This document shows, in pieces, positions 1 to 8,173 of a stretch of 64,000 nt of DNA; the stretch's first letter is position 1, and the number at the start of each line of letters is the position of its first letter. The position numbers and the translations under genes are program-made. Below the pieces are notes generated by a model. It ran no database searches and had not been told where the DNA came from. It worked only from the letters and a program-made list of their open reading frames with translations. This DNA comes from JBAZGG01 sp041653015 (lineage in GTDB: Bacteria > Bacillota_I > Bacilli_A > RFN20 > CAG-826), in contig JBAZGG010000001.1 in assembly GCA_041653015.1 (NCBI GenBank), positions 1 to 64,000 on the forward strand, given 5' to 3'.

Positions 1-1464
1 ATAGTCGCGCGATTCCGCTTTGACACCTAGTTGATCGAGAGCCTTATCGGCTTTGAGGACTAAAACAGGCTTCAAAAGAACGCTGGCGACGAATAGGACA
101 TAGGCGAGATGAGACATCGCACTGGCGAGCTCTTTCGCCTTGTTTTCTTTAGAGAGATTCCAAGGGGTCGTCTCGTCGATATACTTATTCGCTTTAGAGA
201 CGAGATCGATGACGCTCGCAATCGCTTCCGTAATCTTTAAGTCGTCGAGATTGCTCTCGTATGATTTGATGCTCGCCAAGACCGCTTCTTCTAAAGAAGC
301 ATCTTGTGGATTGACGCGTTGAACATAGGCGGGGATGACGCCATTATGGTATTTGCTGATCATCGCAATCGTCCTATTCAATAGATTTCCATAGGTATTC
401 GCGAGATCGACGTTGATTCTCTCCACGAATTGCTCCGGGGTGAATTGTCCATCGCTTCCAAAGGAAATTTCGCGTGCGAGATAGTATCTCACGGCATCCA
501 CGCCATATCGCTGAATCAATGGATAAGGAGAGATGACATTGCCTTTCGACTTCGACATCTTGCCATCCTTCATCATGATGAGACCGTGAACGAACACTCG
601 ATCCGGCTCACGGAGGTTGAGGGAATGGAGAAACATCGGCCAATAGATGGTATGAAAGCGAGAGATATCCGCGCCGATGACGTGGATGATCTCAGTGTTT
701 TCATCAACCCAAAATTTCTTATATAGCGAATCGTTTTTGCTGCCATATCCTAACGCGCTGATATAATTCGTGAGCGCATCGAGCCACACATAGACGACAT
801 GTCGATTATTCTCGGTGACGGGAATACCCCAATCAAACGAGGTGCGGGAAACGCATAGGTCTTCTAATCCCGGTTTGATAAATGTATTTATCATCTCGTT
901 TTTCCGCTCGAGCGGATAGATAAATTTAGGATTCTGTTCATAGAACTTCAATAGCCAATCAGCGTATTTATTCGCTTTATAAAAATAGGCCTCTTCTGCT
1001 GCTTCATGAACCGGTCGACCACAGTCGGGGCAGAGATGCTTCTCCCCCACTTGGGTATCGGTCCAAAATGATTCGCATGGAGTGCAGTACCAACCCTTAT
1101 ACTTCCCAAGGTATATATCATCCTTAGTTAGCATCTTGGAGAATAGGGATTGCACCACTTTGATGTGGCGCGGTTCAGTCGTGCGAAGGAAATCGTCATT
1201 TGAGATATGCATCTCTTTCCACAATTTTTTAAAATTGTCAGCGGTCTCATCGACAAACTCCTGAGGTTTCTTATTAGCTAATAGAGCATTCTTTTGGATC
1301 TTCTCTCCGTGCTCATCCGTTCCGGTTAAAAAATAGGTCTCAAATCCTCTCAACCTTTTATAGCGCGCAAAGATATCGCACATCGTCGTGCAATAGGCAT
1401 GGCCGAGATGAGCGTTTGCACTCGGATAGTAGATGGGTGTCGTGATATAGAACTTGTTTTTCAT
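1..1464 (-). CDS. metG: Methionyl-tRNA synthetase, C-terminal end cut by window edge
   Basis: Charges tRNA-Met with methionine in the cytoplasm. The product starts MKNKFYITTPIYYPS, the standard MetG N-terminus, with the HIGH-type signature HLGH a few residues later. A four-cysteine zinc knuckle (CTPC then CPDC) lies near 1020-1090 and the KMSKS loop reads GKMSKSKGN near 550-565. The reading frame is open for 488 codons and runs off position 1, so the anticodon-binding end and any C-terminal tRNA-binding domain are not visible. The start at 1464 is supported by an AGGAG ribosome binding site seven to ten bases upstream. The two zinc pairs indicate the MetG1-like class. In B. subtilis metS sits next to tatD; here tatD is on the other arm. 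Confidence 0.97.
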   Translation of the reverse strand, partial: MKNKFYITTPIYYPSANAHLGHAYCTTMCDIFARYKRLRGFETYFLTGTDEHGEKIQKNALLANKKPQEFVDETADNFKKLWKEMHISNDDFLRTTEPRHIKVVQSLFSKMLTKDDIYLGKYKGWYCTPCESFWTDTQVGEKHLCPDCGRPVHEAAEEAYFYKANKYADWLLKFYEQNPKFIYPLERKNEMINTFIKPGLEDLCVSRTSFDWGIPVTENNRHVVYVWLDALTNYISALGYGSKNDSLYKKFWVDENTEIIHVIGADISRFHTIYWPMFLHSLNLREPDRVFVHGLIMMKDGKMSKSKGNVISPYPLIQRYGVDAVRYYLAREISFGSDGQFTPEQFVERINVDLANTYGNLLNRTIAMISKYHNGVIPAYVQRVNPQDASLEEAVLASIKSYESNLDDLKITEAIASVIDLVSKANKYIDETTPWNLSKENKAKELASAMSHLAYVLFVASVLLKPVLVLKADKALDQLGVKAESRDY

Positions 1465-1496
1465 ATGAGAGACTCCTTGTTCTTATGGCTTAATCA

Positions 1497-1512
1497 TATC
1501 AATATATTGATA
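1497..1512. promoter_or_regulatory. 16-bp perfect palindrome upstream of metG
   Basis: TATCAATATATTGATA reads the same on both strands and lies 33 bases upstream of the metG start, in the 103-base gap between metG and the EFR1 gene. Its position fits an operator or promoter element for metG. AT-rich palindromes also arise by chance, so the function is a guess. Confidence 0.3.
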
Positions 1513-1567
1513 ATGACTTACCTCTTGATTAAAGCATAAATAATCAGATTTATAAAGATGAGGACGA

Positions 1568-2452
1568 TCACTTATGGGTGTTGATTTCGCTCGTTCGATG
1601 ATCTATTTCGGCGAAATATTTGCTATAGCAACGATAAAAATGTTTCTTGTTTTTCGAGGCATATTCATTGTTGATCGCCTCTAGCGATACAGAGGAGAGG
1701 TGATATCCACCATTGACCTTCCAATGGTTTAAGAAACCTATCCTTATCGCGTCTTTAGGGCAATTGAATGAACAGCGCATGCACATCATGCAATGATGAT
1801 GGAATTTAATCTTGCCTTTTTTAAGGTAGATGTTGCGCTCTGGACAATGGATGAGACATTTTTGGCACGATGTGCAACGCTTCTCATCAACTCGATATAA
1901 GAATGAATTGAGAAAAGCTCCCATCCTTTGGATGAGCAAGACATCAGCGATCAGATTGTAATAGAGATTAGACTTGATGGTCTCGACTCGACTAGATGAG
2001 ATGTTGTGAACCAATATTTTGCTTTGCAAAGAAGCGTAATAGAGCAACTGTTTAACGAACTCCTCTTCAAAGCGAAAGACGAGATTGTAGGGCATGGCGA
2101 AATGATATTCGCCTTTAAGGATGTAATGCTTCCTTTTCATCACCCTGATAATCCGTCTGCTCGAAGCGTCGTTATACCTCAGCGTTTCCCCTGAGGTTTT
2201 AAAGATAAAATATGGCTTATCACTCTTTGGCAATCGCTTTAAAAATCGATCTAATATTTTAGGGCTGTTAAAAGCGTGGATGGGATAGCCGATACCGATC
2301 ATGTCATAGCGGTCGATTGAAGGCATTGCGCTCTCGCAGTCAATCGATAATAGATCCACATCGTGTTTATATAATAAAAAATCCTTCTTGATCATCTCGG
2401 CGACATATCCACTGTTGGATGTGCCGCTAAAAAATATAAGAAGGATATTCAT
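1568..2452 (-). CDS. EFR1-type flavodoxin/ferredoxin fusion protein
   Basis: A predicted cytoplasmic electron-transfer protein. Residues about 1-150 look like a flavodoxin fold: the start NILLIFFSGTSNSG resembles an FMN phosphate-binding loop and MIGIGYPIHAF follows. Residues 193-231 carry two 4Fe-4S motifs, C193-x2-C196-x2-C199-x3-C203 and C221-x2-C224-x2-C227-x3-C231, as in bacterial ferredoxins. This architecture is the EFR1 family (flavodoxin plus 2x[4Fe-4S]), whose partners are generally unknown. It starts 12 bases after the endonuclease gene on the same strand and has no clear ribosome binding site, so it is probably translated by coupling. The physiological partner cannot be read from the context. 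Confidence 0.85.
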   Translation of the reverse strand: MNILLIFFSGTSNSGYVAEMIKKDFLLYKHDVDLLSIDCESAMPSIDRYDMIGIGYPIHAFNSPKILDRFLKRLPKSDKPYFIFKTSGETLRYNDASSRRIIRVMKRKHYILKGEYHFAMPYNLVFRFEEEFVKQLLYYASLQSKILVHNISSSRVETIKSNLYYNLIADVLLIQRMGAFLNSFLYRVDEKRCTSCQKCLIHCPERNIYLKKGKIKFHHHCMMCMRCSFNCPKDAIRIGFLNHWKVNGGYHLSSVSLEAINNEYASKNKKHFYRCYSKYFAEIDHRTSEINTHK

Positions 2453-2464
2453 GCTGTGGTTGTA

Positions 2465-3457
2465 TTAAGCGCAGAGGGCTTGTGTCGCTGAATTGGTATT
2501 GCCCCAAATCCGGCAAGCGTATTCTGGATGATCGATGAAGGGATTTTTGTTGCCTTGATAAGAGGAGACATAAGTGTTTCTAGCTTCTTCTAGGCTATCT
2601 ACAGGATCGAGTTTGTTCCATTTGATCATGAGAGCGATGGCATTGTCTAAACTACCAGCTGAAACAACTCGGTTGAGAGTGAAGGAGCTGCTCGTATAGG
2701 TGTTGGTGTTGCCAAACCCTGAATAATAATGCAGATATAGATATAACAATATTCGAGCGACATCGCCTTTGATCGCGTCCTGTACTTCAATGACTGAACC
2801 GGAGATCTTCGTCTGCGTTGTCACTTCGCCAGAGAGGTAGGAAAAACTGCCTGTGATTTCACCAAACGTGGTGTTGCCCCTATTGCCGTTGACGCCAGTG
2901 TATTCGGGACGAATGTGATGAAGATCAGAACCTGCGCCCTTATAGCTGTTATTAACGTCAGAATAAAGACCGCCAGAGAGCGATTGTGGCCAGACGTGCT
3001 CACGATTAAATATGAGTTTTTGGCTATCCCAAGTCGAAGTCTGTGAGGCGCGCGAATAAAAATAGATGGCATTCCCTTTTACATTTGGATCAGCATCGCT
3101 AGAACCAAATTGATAACGGATGTCACCATACGTGCAATAAAAGGTGTGTTTTGACAGAGTTAAATTATGCAAAGCGGTCGATAGGGATGATCCGCTTAAT
3201 GAATCAGAGATTGGTGCGTAGTAATCAGCGCTCGATGTCGAGGTGCTAGGCGAAGCGCTGGTTGAAGTTGAGGTCGAGGTCGAAGTTGAAGCGGATGGTT
3301 CATCGATGCTCGTGCTGACCACGGATGACGAAGAAGATTCGACGCCGCTATCGCTCGTCGAATCGGATAGCGAATGATTGTCCGCGCCACAGCTAACTAA
3401 TGACATGGCGGTCATCATCAAGAGCATTGAAGTAACTTTAAAATGATTCATGTGCAT
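2465..3457 (-). CDS. Surface lipoprotein endonuclease I (EndA/NucM family)
   Basis: A predicted secreted, lipid-anchored nuclease that would degrade external DNA or RNA. The N-terminus is a signal peptide ending in the lipobox LVSC, with the lipidated Cys at about residue 23. Residues 30-78 form a Ser/Thr-rich linker built of STST-type repeats. The nuclease domain follows, with the endonuclease I catalytic segment NREHVWPQS at 151-159 (His154) and DLHHIRPEYTGVNGNRGN at 178-195. The 330-residue length fits a nuclease domain plus linker. The first ATG is preferred because GAGG lies six bases upstream. It follows the rpmE terminator, so probably has its own promoter. Scavenging of environmental nucleotides is inference from location and family. 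Confidence 0.9.
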   Translation of the reverse strand: MHMNHFKVTSMLLMMTAMSLVSCGADNHSLSDSTSDSGVESSSSSVVSTSIDEPSASTSTSTSTSTSASPSTSTSSADYYAPISDSLSGSSLSTALHNLTLSKHTFYCTYGDIRYQFGSSDADPNVKGNAIYFYSRASQTSTWDSQKLIFNREHVWPQSLSGGLYSDVNNSYKGAGSDLHHIRPEYTGVNGNRGNTTFGEITGSFSYLSGEVTTQTKISGSVIEVQDAIKGDVARILLYLYLHYYSGFGNTNTYTSSSFTLNRVVSAGSLDNAIALMIKWNKLDPVDSLEEARNTYVSSYQGNKNPFIDHPEYACRIWGNTNSATQALCA

Positions 3458-3472
3458 AATTTTCCTCTATTA

Positions 3473-3497
3473 AAAAATGCCACAAAAGTGGCATTTT
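3473..3497 (-). terminator. Intrinsic terminator of rpmE
   Basis: On the minus strand AATGCCAC-TTTT-GTGGCATT is followed by a run of T just downstream of the rpmE stop codon. The 8-bp stem with a four-base loop and T-tract is a classic rho-independent terminator. Confidence 0.85.
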
Positions 3498-3499
3498 CG

Positions 3500-3706
3500 T
3501 TATTGTTTAATCCCGTATTTTTTGTTGAAGCGATCGACTCTGCCATCAGTCTGTGTAAATCTTTGTTTACCAGTATAGAATGGATGACAGTTTGAACAAG
3601 TATCAACACGAATTTCTTTCAAGGTTGAACCGGTTTCAAATGTTGCGCCGCATGAAACACAAGTGACTTTGCATTTGTGATATTCTGGGTGAATGCCTTT
3701 TTTCAT
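3500..3706 (-). CDS. rpmE: 50S ribosomal protein L31 (zinc-binding type)
   Basis: A component of the large ribosomal subunit at the subunit interface. The 68-residue product starts MKKGIHPEYH and has a CxxC pair (CVSC), then CSNCHPFYTGKQR, the conserved L31 signature. The cysteines place it in the zinc-containing (C+) class rather than the zinc-free paralogue RpmE2. The start has a strong GGGAGGAGAGGG ribosome binding site. It is a single-gene unit with its own promoter at 3761-3789 and terminator at 3473-3497. Confidence 0.97.
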   Translation of the reverse strand: MKKGIHPEYHKCKVTCVSCGATFETGSTLKEIRVDTCSNCHPFYTGKQRFTQTDGRVDRFNKKYGIKQ

Positions 3707-3724
3707 AATCCCTCTCCTCCCGCC

Positions 3725-3744
3725 TTGACCCTTATAGGTGTCAA
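3725..3744 (-). promoter_or_regulatory. Hairpin in the rpmE leader
   Basis: The rpmE leader contains TTGAC...GTCAA arms with two further C-G pairs and a bulged A around a TATAA loop, just upstream of the ribosome binding site. L31 leaders in Firmicutes are known to bind L31 for autoregulation. Whether this hairpin is such a leader is unproven. Confidence 0.35.
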
Positions 3745-3760
3745 AGAAAGTTGCTTGACT

Positions 3761-3789
3761 ATAATATCATTAAGTATTTAATGTATCAA
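3761..3789 (-). promoter_or_regulatory. Sigma-A promoter of rpmE
   Basis: On the minus strand TTGATA, a 17-base spacer and TATTAT stand about 55 bases upstream of the rpmE start. The match to the vegetative consensus is five of six in each box with ideal spacing. Confidence 0.7.
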
Positions 3790-3800
3790 GAATAAAAAAA

Positions 3801-4409
3801 CTAGAGATTAAAAAGTAGTTTCGAGACTTGTTTATTCATGTATTTCTGCGGTAGATATAGCACTTCTTTGGAAACATTAGGGTTCATGATGATGATGCTG
3901 AGCCCCAATCTAAAGATTGGCAATTGATTTGGCCGCACATAGATGGTCGACATATAGACGAGATGACCATCTGAGTATCGATCTGGAACTTTAACGTAGC
4001 AAGGGTCCGCCAATTCTTCCGTGAGTAAGGCTTTAAATTTTTTGAGATCTTTATCTTTGACTTCACTATCGCACAACAGCTGTATTTTATCAGCTAGTTC
4101 AACATATAAATTGGGGTTGACTGAAAAAGTATCTTCTGGAGAAAAAATGACCCAAGAAGGAAATGTTTTACTGCTATCTGTGGTATTGGTCCACGCTTTA
4201 AAAGCGTAGCCGTAGACGAGTTGTCCTTCTCTTAAGAGCCTGCTTCTTTGATAGTAGGCACGAGTTAGAAAACCAAAGCATTTTCCACGAAAGGAATCCT
4301 TACCCGCAAGAAAGGAGAATTCTTGTTTGGTTAAAGTAGATAATAAACGCACATAGTCGTCGCGTTGTTCGATGAGTGTTTTTTTGTAATCCACAGGTAA
4401 ATTATACAT
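3801..4409 (-). CDS. Hypothetical protein, 202 residues, unrecognised
   Basis: I do not recognise a family. The predicted protein is soluble with no signal peptide and no membrane segment. It is rich in Tyr, Lys and Leu, and has aromatic stretches such as FLTRAYYQRSRLL near residues 48-60, which may bind nucleic acid or a small ligand, but no catalytic motif is evident. The second half contains a beta-like stretch (residues about 150-175) and ends in a basic tail. It is transcribed divergently from tldD across a 72-base gap containing an inverted repeat at 4440-4457. A TATAAA box ends 13 bases before the ATG and no ribosome binding site is present, so the mRNA may have almost no leader. The ORF seems real because the frame is clean, and its strand is the replication-co-oriented one. 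Confidence 0.6.
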   Translation of the reverse strand: MYNLPVDYKKTLIEQRDDYVRLLSTLTKQEFSFLAGKDSFRGKCFGFLTRAYYQRSRLLREGQLVYGYAFKAWTNTTDSSKTFPSWVIFSPEDTFSVNPNLYVELADKIQLLCDSEVKDKDLKKFKALLTEELADPCYVKVPDRYSDGHLVYMSTIYVRPNQLPIFRLGLSIIIMNPNVSKEVLYLPQKYMNKQVSKLLFNL

Positions 4410-4439
4410 TTTTTGCTTTTATTTTATACACTTTTGTTT

Positions 4440-4457
4440 CAATAATTGATATTATTG
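4440..4457. promoter_or_regulatory. Inverted repeat between divergent genes
   Basis: CAATAAT-TGAT-ATTATTG, a perfect 7-bp inverted repeat with a four-base centre, sits between the unrecognised gene ending at 3801 and tldD. Its place in a divergent promoter region suits an operator acting on both units. Confidence 0.35.
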
Positions 4458-4481
4458 TAAAACAACAACGGAGGTAAAAGC

Positions 4482-5879
4482 ATGATCTCTAAACAATTAG
4501 CAAAAGACGTGCTCGATGTGGCGCTGTCCACAGGCGGTGATTTCGCTGAAATTTTTATCGAGAGAACAAATTCGTCATATCTATCGATTGAAAACGGCAA
4601 AGTCGACGCTGCAGTCGCCACTTTAACATATGGAGCCGGGATACGCATATTGAACAAATTTCAAAGCGTTTATGGCTACACGAATAACGTGAGTAAAAAA
4701 GGTCTTGTTTCTCTCGCGGAATCATTGTCCAAATCATATTCGGGAAAAAGGCAATTAGAGGTGACAGACATCAAAAAGGTGCATGTCAAATGTATCTCTC
4801 CTCTCGAAAAACCATTGAGTTTGGTTTCGAGAAAAGAAAAGATTGCCCTGCTCAAAGGCGCGGATAGCGAGATGCAGAAATTCGACAAGCGAATCGTGAG
4901 AACACAAACCGGAATATCATCCTCTAAAAAAGATATTCAGATTTTTAATTCCGAGGGCAAAGAATTTATCGATTCAAAAGAGCGAGGTCGCATATTTATG
5001 ATTGCAATCGCTAGCGAAAATGGTCAGATTGAAACATTCTATGTGGGACCTGGATCCTCAAAAGGGTTCGAATTTTTCACGAAAGATATCGACGTTAAAG
5101 AAATGGCTATGAAAGTGGCATCGAAAGCAATTCTGATGCTAACAGCAAAAGAGTGCCCGAGCGGAAAGATGCCTGTGATATTAGGAAATGGTGTCGGCGG
5201 AGTGCTGTTCCACGAGGCCTGTGGGCATTCGCTCGAAGGCACTTCTGTCTCCAAAAAGCTTTCTGTTTTTTCTGATTCATTAGGAAAACAGATCGCCTCT
5301 CCTATCGTGACAGCGATCGACGATGGAACAATTCCTGGCGCTTGGGGAAGCAATAATATCGATGATGAAGGCCATTTAACACAACGAAATGTTCTTATTA
5401 AAGATGGAGTTTGTACCAGCTTCTTGCTGGATGACTTCACCGGACGCCGATTAGGCATGAAAGGCAACGGCGCGTGCCGAAGAGAGAGCTACAAATACGA
5501 GCCAACTTCGAGAATGTCCAATACTTTTATCGCTGCTGGAAAATCGACAAAAGAAGAGATTATCGCGAGCACAAAACTCGGCTTATACGCCACTAGTCTG
5601 GGTGGAGGGCAGGTAAATCCTGTCACAGGCGAATTCAATTTCGCTTGCGATGAGGCCTACATCGTGCGCGATGGGAAAATATGCGAACCGGTTAGAGGAG
5701 CGATGTTGATCGGCAAAGGCAGTGAGATACTTCAGCATATAGATATGATCGGAAACGATTTAGAGTGCACACAAGGCATGTGCGGATCATCGAGTGGCAG
5801 CGTGCCAACCGATGTCGGGCAGCCAACAGTTCGCGTTAGCGAAGTGACAATCGGAGGAAGAGGGGGAGAATTAAAATGA
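4482..5879 (+). CDS. tldD: TldD metalloprotease subunit
   Basis: TldD and TldE form a heterodimeric zinc protease that in E. coli trims microcin B17 and degrades CcdA; its role in most bacteria is peptide maturation or turnover. The active-site motif HEACGH is at residues 244-249 (zinc ligands His244 and His249, Glu245 catalytic), followed by SLEG, the TldD signature. Length 465 is slightly below the E. coli protein (481). The start has GGAGG nine bases upstream. It overlaps pmbA by the four bases ATGA, so the two are translated together. The pair reads against the general direction of this replichore. No peptide precursor gene is adjacent, so the substrate is unknown. Confidence 0.93.
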   Translation: MISKQLAKDVLDVALSTGGDFAEIFIERTNSSYLSIENGKVDAAVATLTYGAGIRILNKFQSVYGYTNNVSKKGLVSLAESLSKSYSGKRQLEVTDIKKVHVKCISPLEKPLSLVSRKEKIALLKGADSEMQKFDKRIVRTQTGISSSKKDIQIFNSEGKEFIDSKERGRIFMIAIASENGQIETFYVGPGSSKGFEFFTKDIDVKEMAMKVASKAILMLTAKECPSGKMPVILGNGVGGVLFHEACGHSLEGTSVSKKLSVFSDSLGKQIASPIVTAIDDGTIPGAWGSNNIDDEGHLTQRNVLIKDGVCTSFLLDDFTGRRLGMKGNGACRRESYKYEPTSRMSNTFIAAGKSTKEEIIASTKLGLYATSLGGGQVNPVTGEFNFACDEAYIVRDGKICEPVRGAMLIGKGSEILQHIDMIGNDLECTQGMCGSSSGSVPTDVGQPTVRVSEVTIGGRGGELK

Positions 5880-7198
5880 ACAATAAAAAATTCTTTGAAT
5901 TAGCCGCAAAAAAAGGTATTTCAGCATCTGAATTATCTCTTTTAGAAGAGCATTCTTTATCTATTGGGCTATTCCATAGCGCAATCGACAATTATTCCCT
6001 CAGCGATTCGAAAAAAATAATCGCTCGAGGTATCTACAACGATAAGTTTGGTATGGTCACTTCCGAAGTTGATAATAAGGAGACGCCAGACTTTCTCGTC
6101 GATGAGATAATCGATATCGCCAAAGTGATCGAAAAAGATGATAAGGCAATCATTTTTAAGGGGAGCAAAAAGTATTCAAAAAGAAACGCTTATAACAAAG
6201 CGCTGGAAGGCGTGAGCATCGATAAAAAGCTCGTCACTCTGTACGCTATCGAAAAGAAGATTAAAGAATTCGATAAGCGCGTCTCAGAGATTGAAGAAGT
6301 ATCCTATAGCGAATCCAGCAACACTGAGCAACTATTAAATTCATATGGTTTAAAGCTCAAGCAAAAGAGCAACCTGTTCACCTATAGCGCTTCTGTTGTC
6401 GTCAAGGATGGCGATGAGACAAAGACTGGATACTATGTATTTTTTGATAATGATCCAAAGAAATTTGATATCGATTTATTCGTCAAAAAAGTTGTTGAAG
6501 ATGGAACGACAAAACTTCACGGCATCAAATGCCCATCCAAGAAATATAAAACAGTTCTAGGGCCAAAAGCCGCCGCTTCACTCGTCGGTTTCTATCTATC
6601 GAGCGCATCCAGCGAAGAGATACAAAAACAATCATCATTCCTCGTTGGAAAATTAAATGCGAAAGTCGCAAGCAGCAAACTGACTGTGAGCGAAAATCCT
6701 TTAGCGAGAAACTTATTCTGCCGCTACTTCGACGATGAAGGTGTCGCCACTTATAAAAAAACGATTATCGAAAAGGGTGTTTTAAAAACATATCTTTATA
6801 ATTTGGAAACGGCCGCGAGAGAAAAACGAGAGACGACTGGCAACGGGTATCGGGAGAGTGGAAAAATTGGCATCGATACTGTGAACTTATGCGTGAGGTC
6901 TGGAAAAAAATCAGAAGAAGAAATGATCGCTTCTCTTAAAGAGGGCGTCTATATCACAAGACTGATGGGATTACATGCCGGCATCAATTCTCAATCAGGA
7001 AATTTTTCACTTCAAGCCGAAGGATTCATCATTGTTGATGGCAAGATTGACAAGCCTTTAAGCATGATGACTGTAGCGGGCAATTTATTGGAGATGTTTG
7101 AGGGAGTGCAGGGTGTCGCTAATAATAGTGAGCTGATGCCTTCGTCGATAACTTCACCGAGCATCTTAGTCAAATCGCTAGTGATAACAAGCGAGTAA
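5876..7198 (+). CDS. pmbA: TldE/PmbA metalloprotease subunit
   Basis: The partner of TldD. It has the same fold but lacks the HExxxH motif, as expected for the non-catalytic TldE subunit. The C-terminal half has the family segment ETTGNGYRESGKIGID (residues about 320-335) and GLHAGINSQSGNFSLQAEGF, typical of the U62/PmbA family. Length 440 matches the family. The start codon overlaps the tldD stop, so stoichiometric translation is likely. The unit closes with a hairpin terminator at 7212. Confidence 0.93.
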   Translation: MNNKKFFELAAKKGISASELSLLEEHSLSIGLFHSAIDNYSLSDSKKIIARGIYNDKFGMVTSEVDNKETPDFLVDEIIDIAKVIEKDDKAIIFKGSKKYSKRNAYNKALEGVSIDKKLVTLYAIEKKIKEFDKRVSEIEEVSYSESSNTEQLLNSYGLKLKQKSNLFTYSASVVVKDGDETKTGYYVFFDNDPKKFDIDLFVKKVVEDGTTKLHGIKCPSKKYKTVLGPKAAASLVGFYLSSASSEEIQKQSSFLVGKLNAKVASSKLTVSENPLARNLFCRYFDDEGVATYKKTIIEKGVLKTYLYNLETAAREKRETTGNGYRESGKIGIDTVNLCVRSGKKSEEEMIASLKEGVYITRLMGLHAGINSQSGNFSLQAEGFIIVDGKIDKPLSMMTVAGNLLEMFEGVQGVANNSELMPSSITSPSILVKSLVITSE

Positions 7199-7211
7199 TT
7201 AATATATTGAA

Positions 7212-7240
7212 AACGAGGCTTTTCATAACCTCGTTTTTTT
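7212..7240 (+). terminator. Terminator after pmbA
   Basis: AACGAGG, a ten-base loop and CCTCGTT are followed by seven T. It lies between the convergent pmbA and degV genes and touches the degV stop codon, so it may serve both strands, although the T-run is stronger on the plus strand. Confidence 0.8.
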
Positions 7241-8093
7241 ATTTCGTTTTTAGATAGAGAAGTCCGATTGTGCCATAGCCGCAATGCGACGATATCACGC
7301 AGCCTGTTCGACTTAAGTGTATTGATGAAGGATCGACATATTTGCTGATGGTTTCAAAAAAATATTTTTTGATCTCAGGCGTCACTCCAGAATAGGTGAT
7401 CATGATGTGATCCGTATCCACGTTCGGCAGATCGTGCTTTAATTCAAAGACTTGCTCATTGATGGCTTTTTGCATTTTGCCGCGCGGTTTTTTATAGACG
7501 ATTAAGGTTCCGTCCACCACTTTTATCACCGGATGAATATGTAGCATCTTTCCAATCAATCGAGCCGTTCCACTACATCTTCCGCCTTTGTATAGGTAAT
7601 CGAGTGTTTCAACAGCAAACATGGCGACTAATTTCGGCGCCATCTTTTGCACTTCATTATAGATCTGTTCAGCGCTTTTTCCCTCATCGCGAAGTTTGCA
7701 ACACTTCATCGCTAAAATACCGCTCGCGCTTGAGAGATTGTTTGAATTAATCGTAAAGATTCGATCTTCACCGAGCTCTGCAGCAGCTAGTTTTGATGAG
7801 GTGACAGTCGCCGAAAGTTTTTCGCCGATGCCAACAAAGACGATATCGTAATCTTTTTCAATCCAAGGTCTATATGATTCGATGAATGTTCCTGGGGATT
7901 CAGCTGATGTTTTGGGCAATTGTCCTGTTCTATCGACCACAGCGAATAATTCATCAGAAAAAATATCGACGCCATCTTTATAAACATTTCCCTCTTGAGA
8001 GACCAAAAGGGGAATGACATGAATATCATATTTTTTATAATCTTCTGGGTTTAGATCAATCGTTGAATCTGCAAAGATGACAACTTTATTCAT
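7239..8093 (-). CDS. DegV family fatty-acid-binding protein
   Basis: DegV proteins bind a fatty acid; in Firmicutes some act as FakB, delivering exogenous fatty acids to the kinase FakA. The product (284 residues) begins with VVIFADSTIDLNPEDYKKYDIHVIPL, the family start, and has the AESPG segment near residue 60 and GRCSGTARLIGKMLHI near 170. It is monocistronic with a near-consensus promoter at 8111-8139 and ribosome binding site AAGGAG. No fakA is in view. FakB-type function is likely but family-level only. Confidence 0.88.
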   Translation of the reverse strand: MNKVVIFADSTIDLNPEDYKKYDIHVIPLLVSQEGNVYKDGVDIFSDELFAVVDRTGQLPKTSAESPGTFIESYRPWIEKDYDIVFVGIGEKLSATVTSSKLAAAELGEDRIFTINSNNLSSASGILAMKCCKLRDEGKSAEQIYNEVQKMAPKLVAMFAVETLDYLYKGGRCSGTARLIGKMLHIHPVIKVVDGTLIVYKKPRGKMQKAINEQVFELKHDLPNVDTDHIMITYSGVTPEIKKYFFETISKYVDPSSIHLSRTGCVISSHCGYGTIGLLYLKTK

Positions 8094-8110
8094 CGCATGT
8101 CTCCTTAAAA

Positions 8111-8139
8111 ATTATAAAGTGAGAAATGTCCTTTGTAAA
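8111..8139 (-). promoter_or_regulatory. Sigma-A promoter of degV
   Basis: On the minus strand TTTACA, a 17-base spacer and a perfect TATAAT lie about 20 bases upstream of the degV start, giving a short leader that still carries AAGGAG. Confidence 0.8.
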
Positions 8140-8173
8140 GGAAGCATCTTTGCTATGAGGGATAGATATTCAG

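Noticed and set aside
5039..5467. 142-residue open frame antisense to tldD
   Set aside because: Lies over the conserved metal-binding region of tldD and has no signals of its own.
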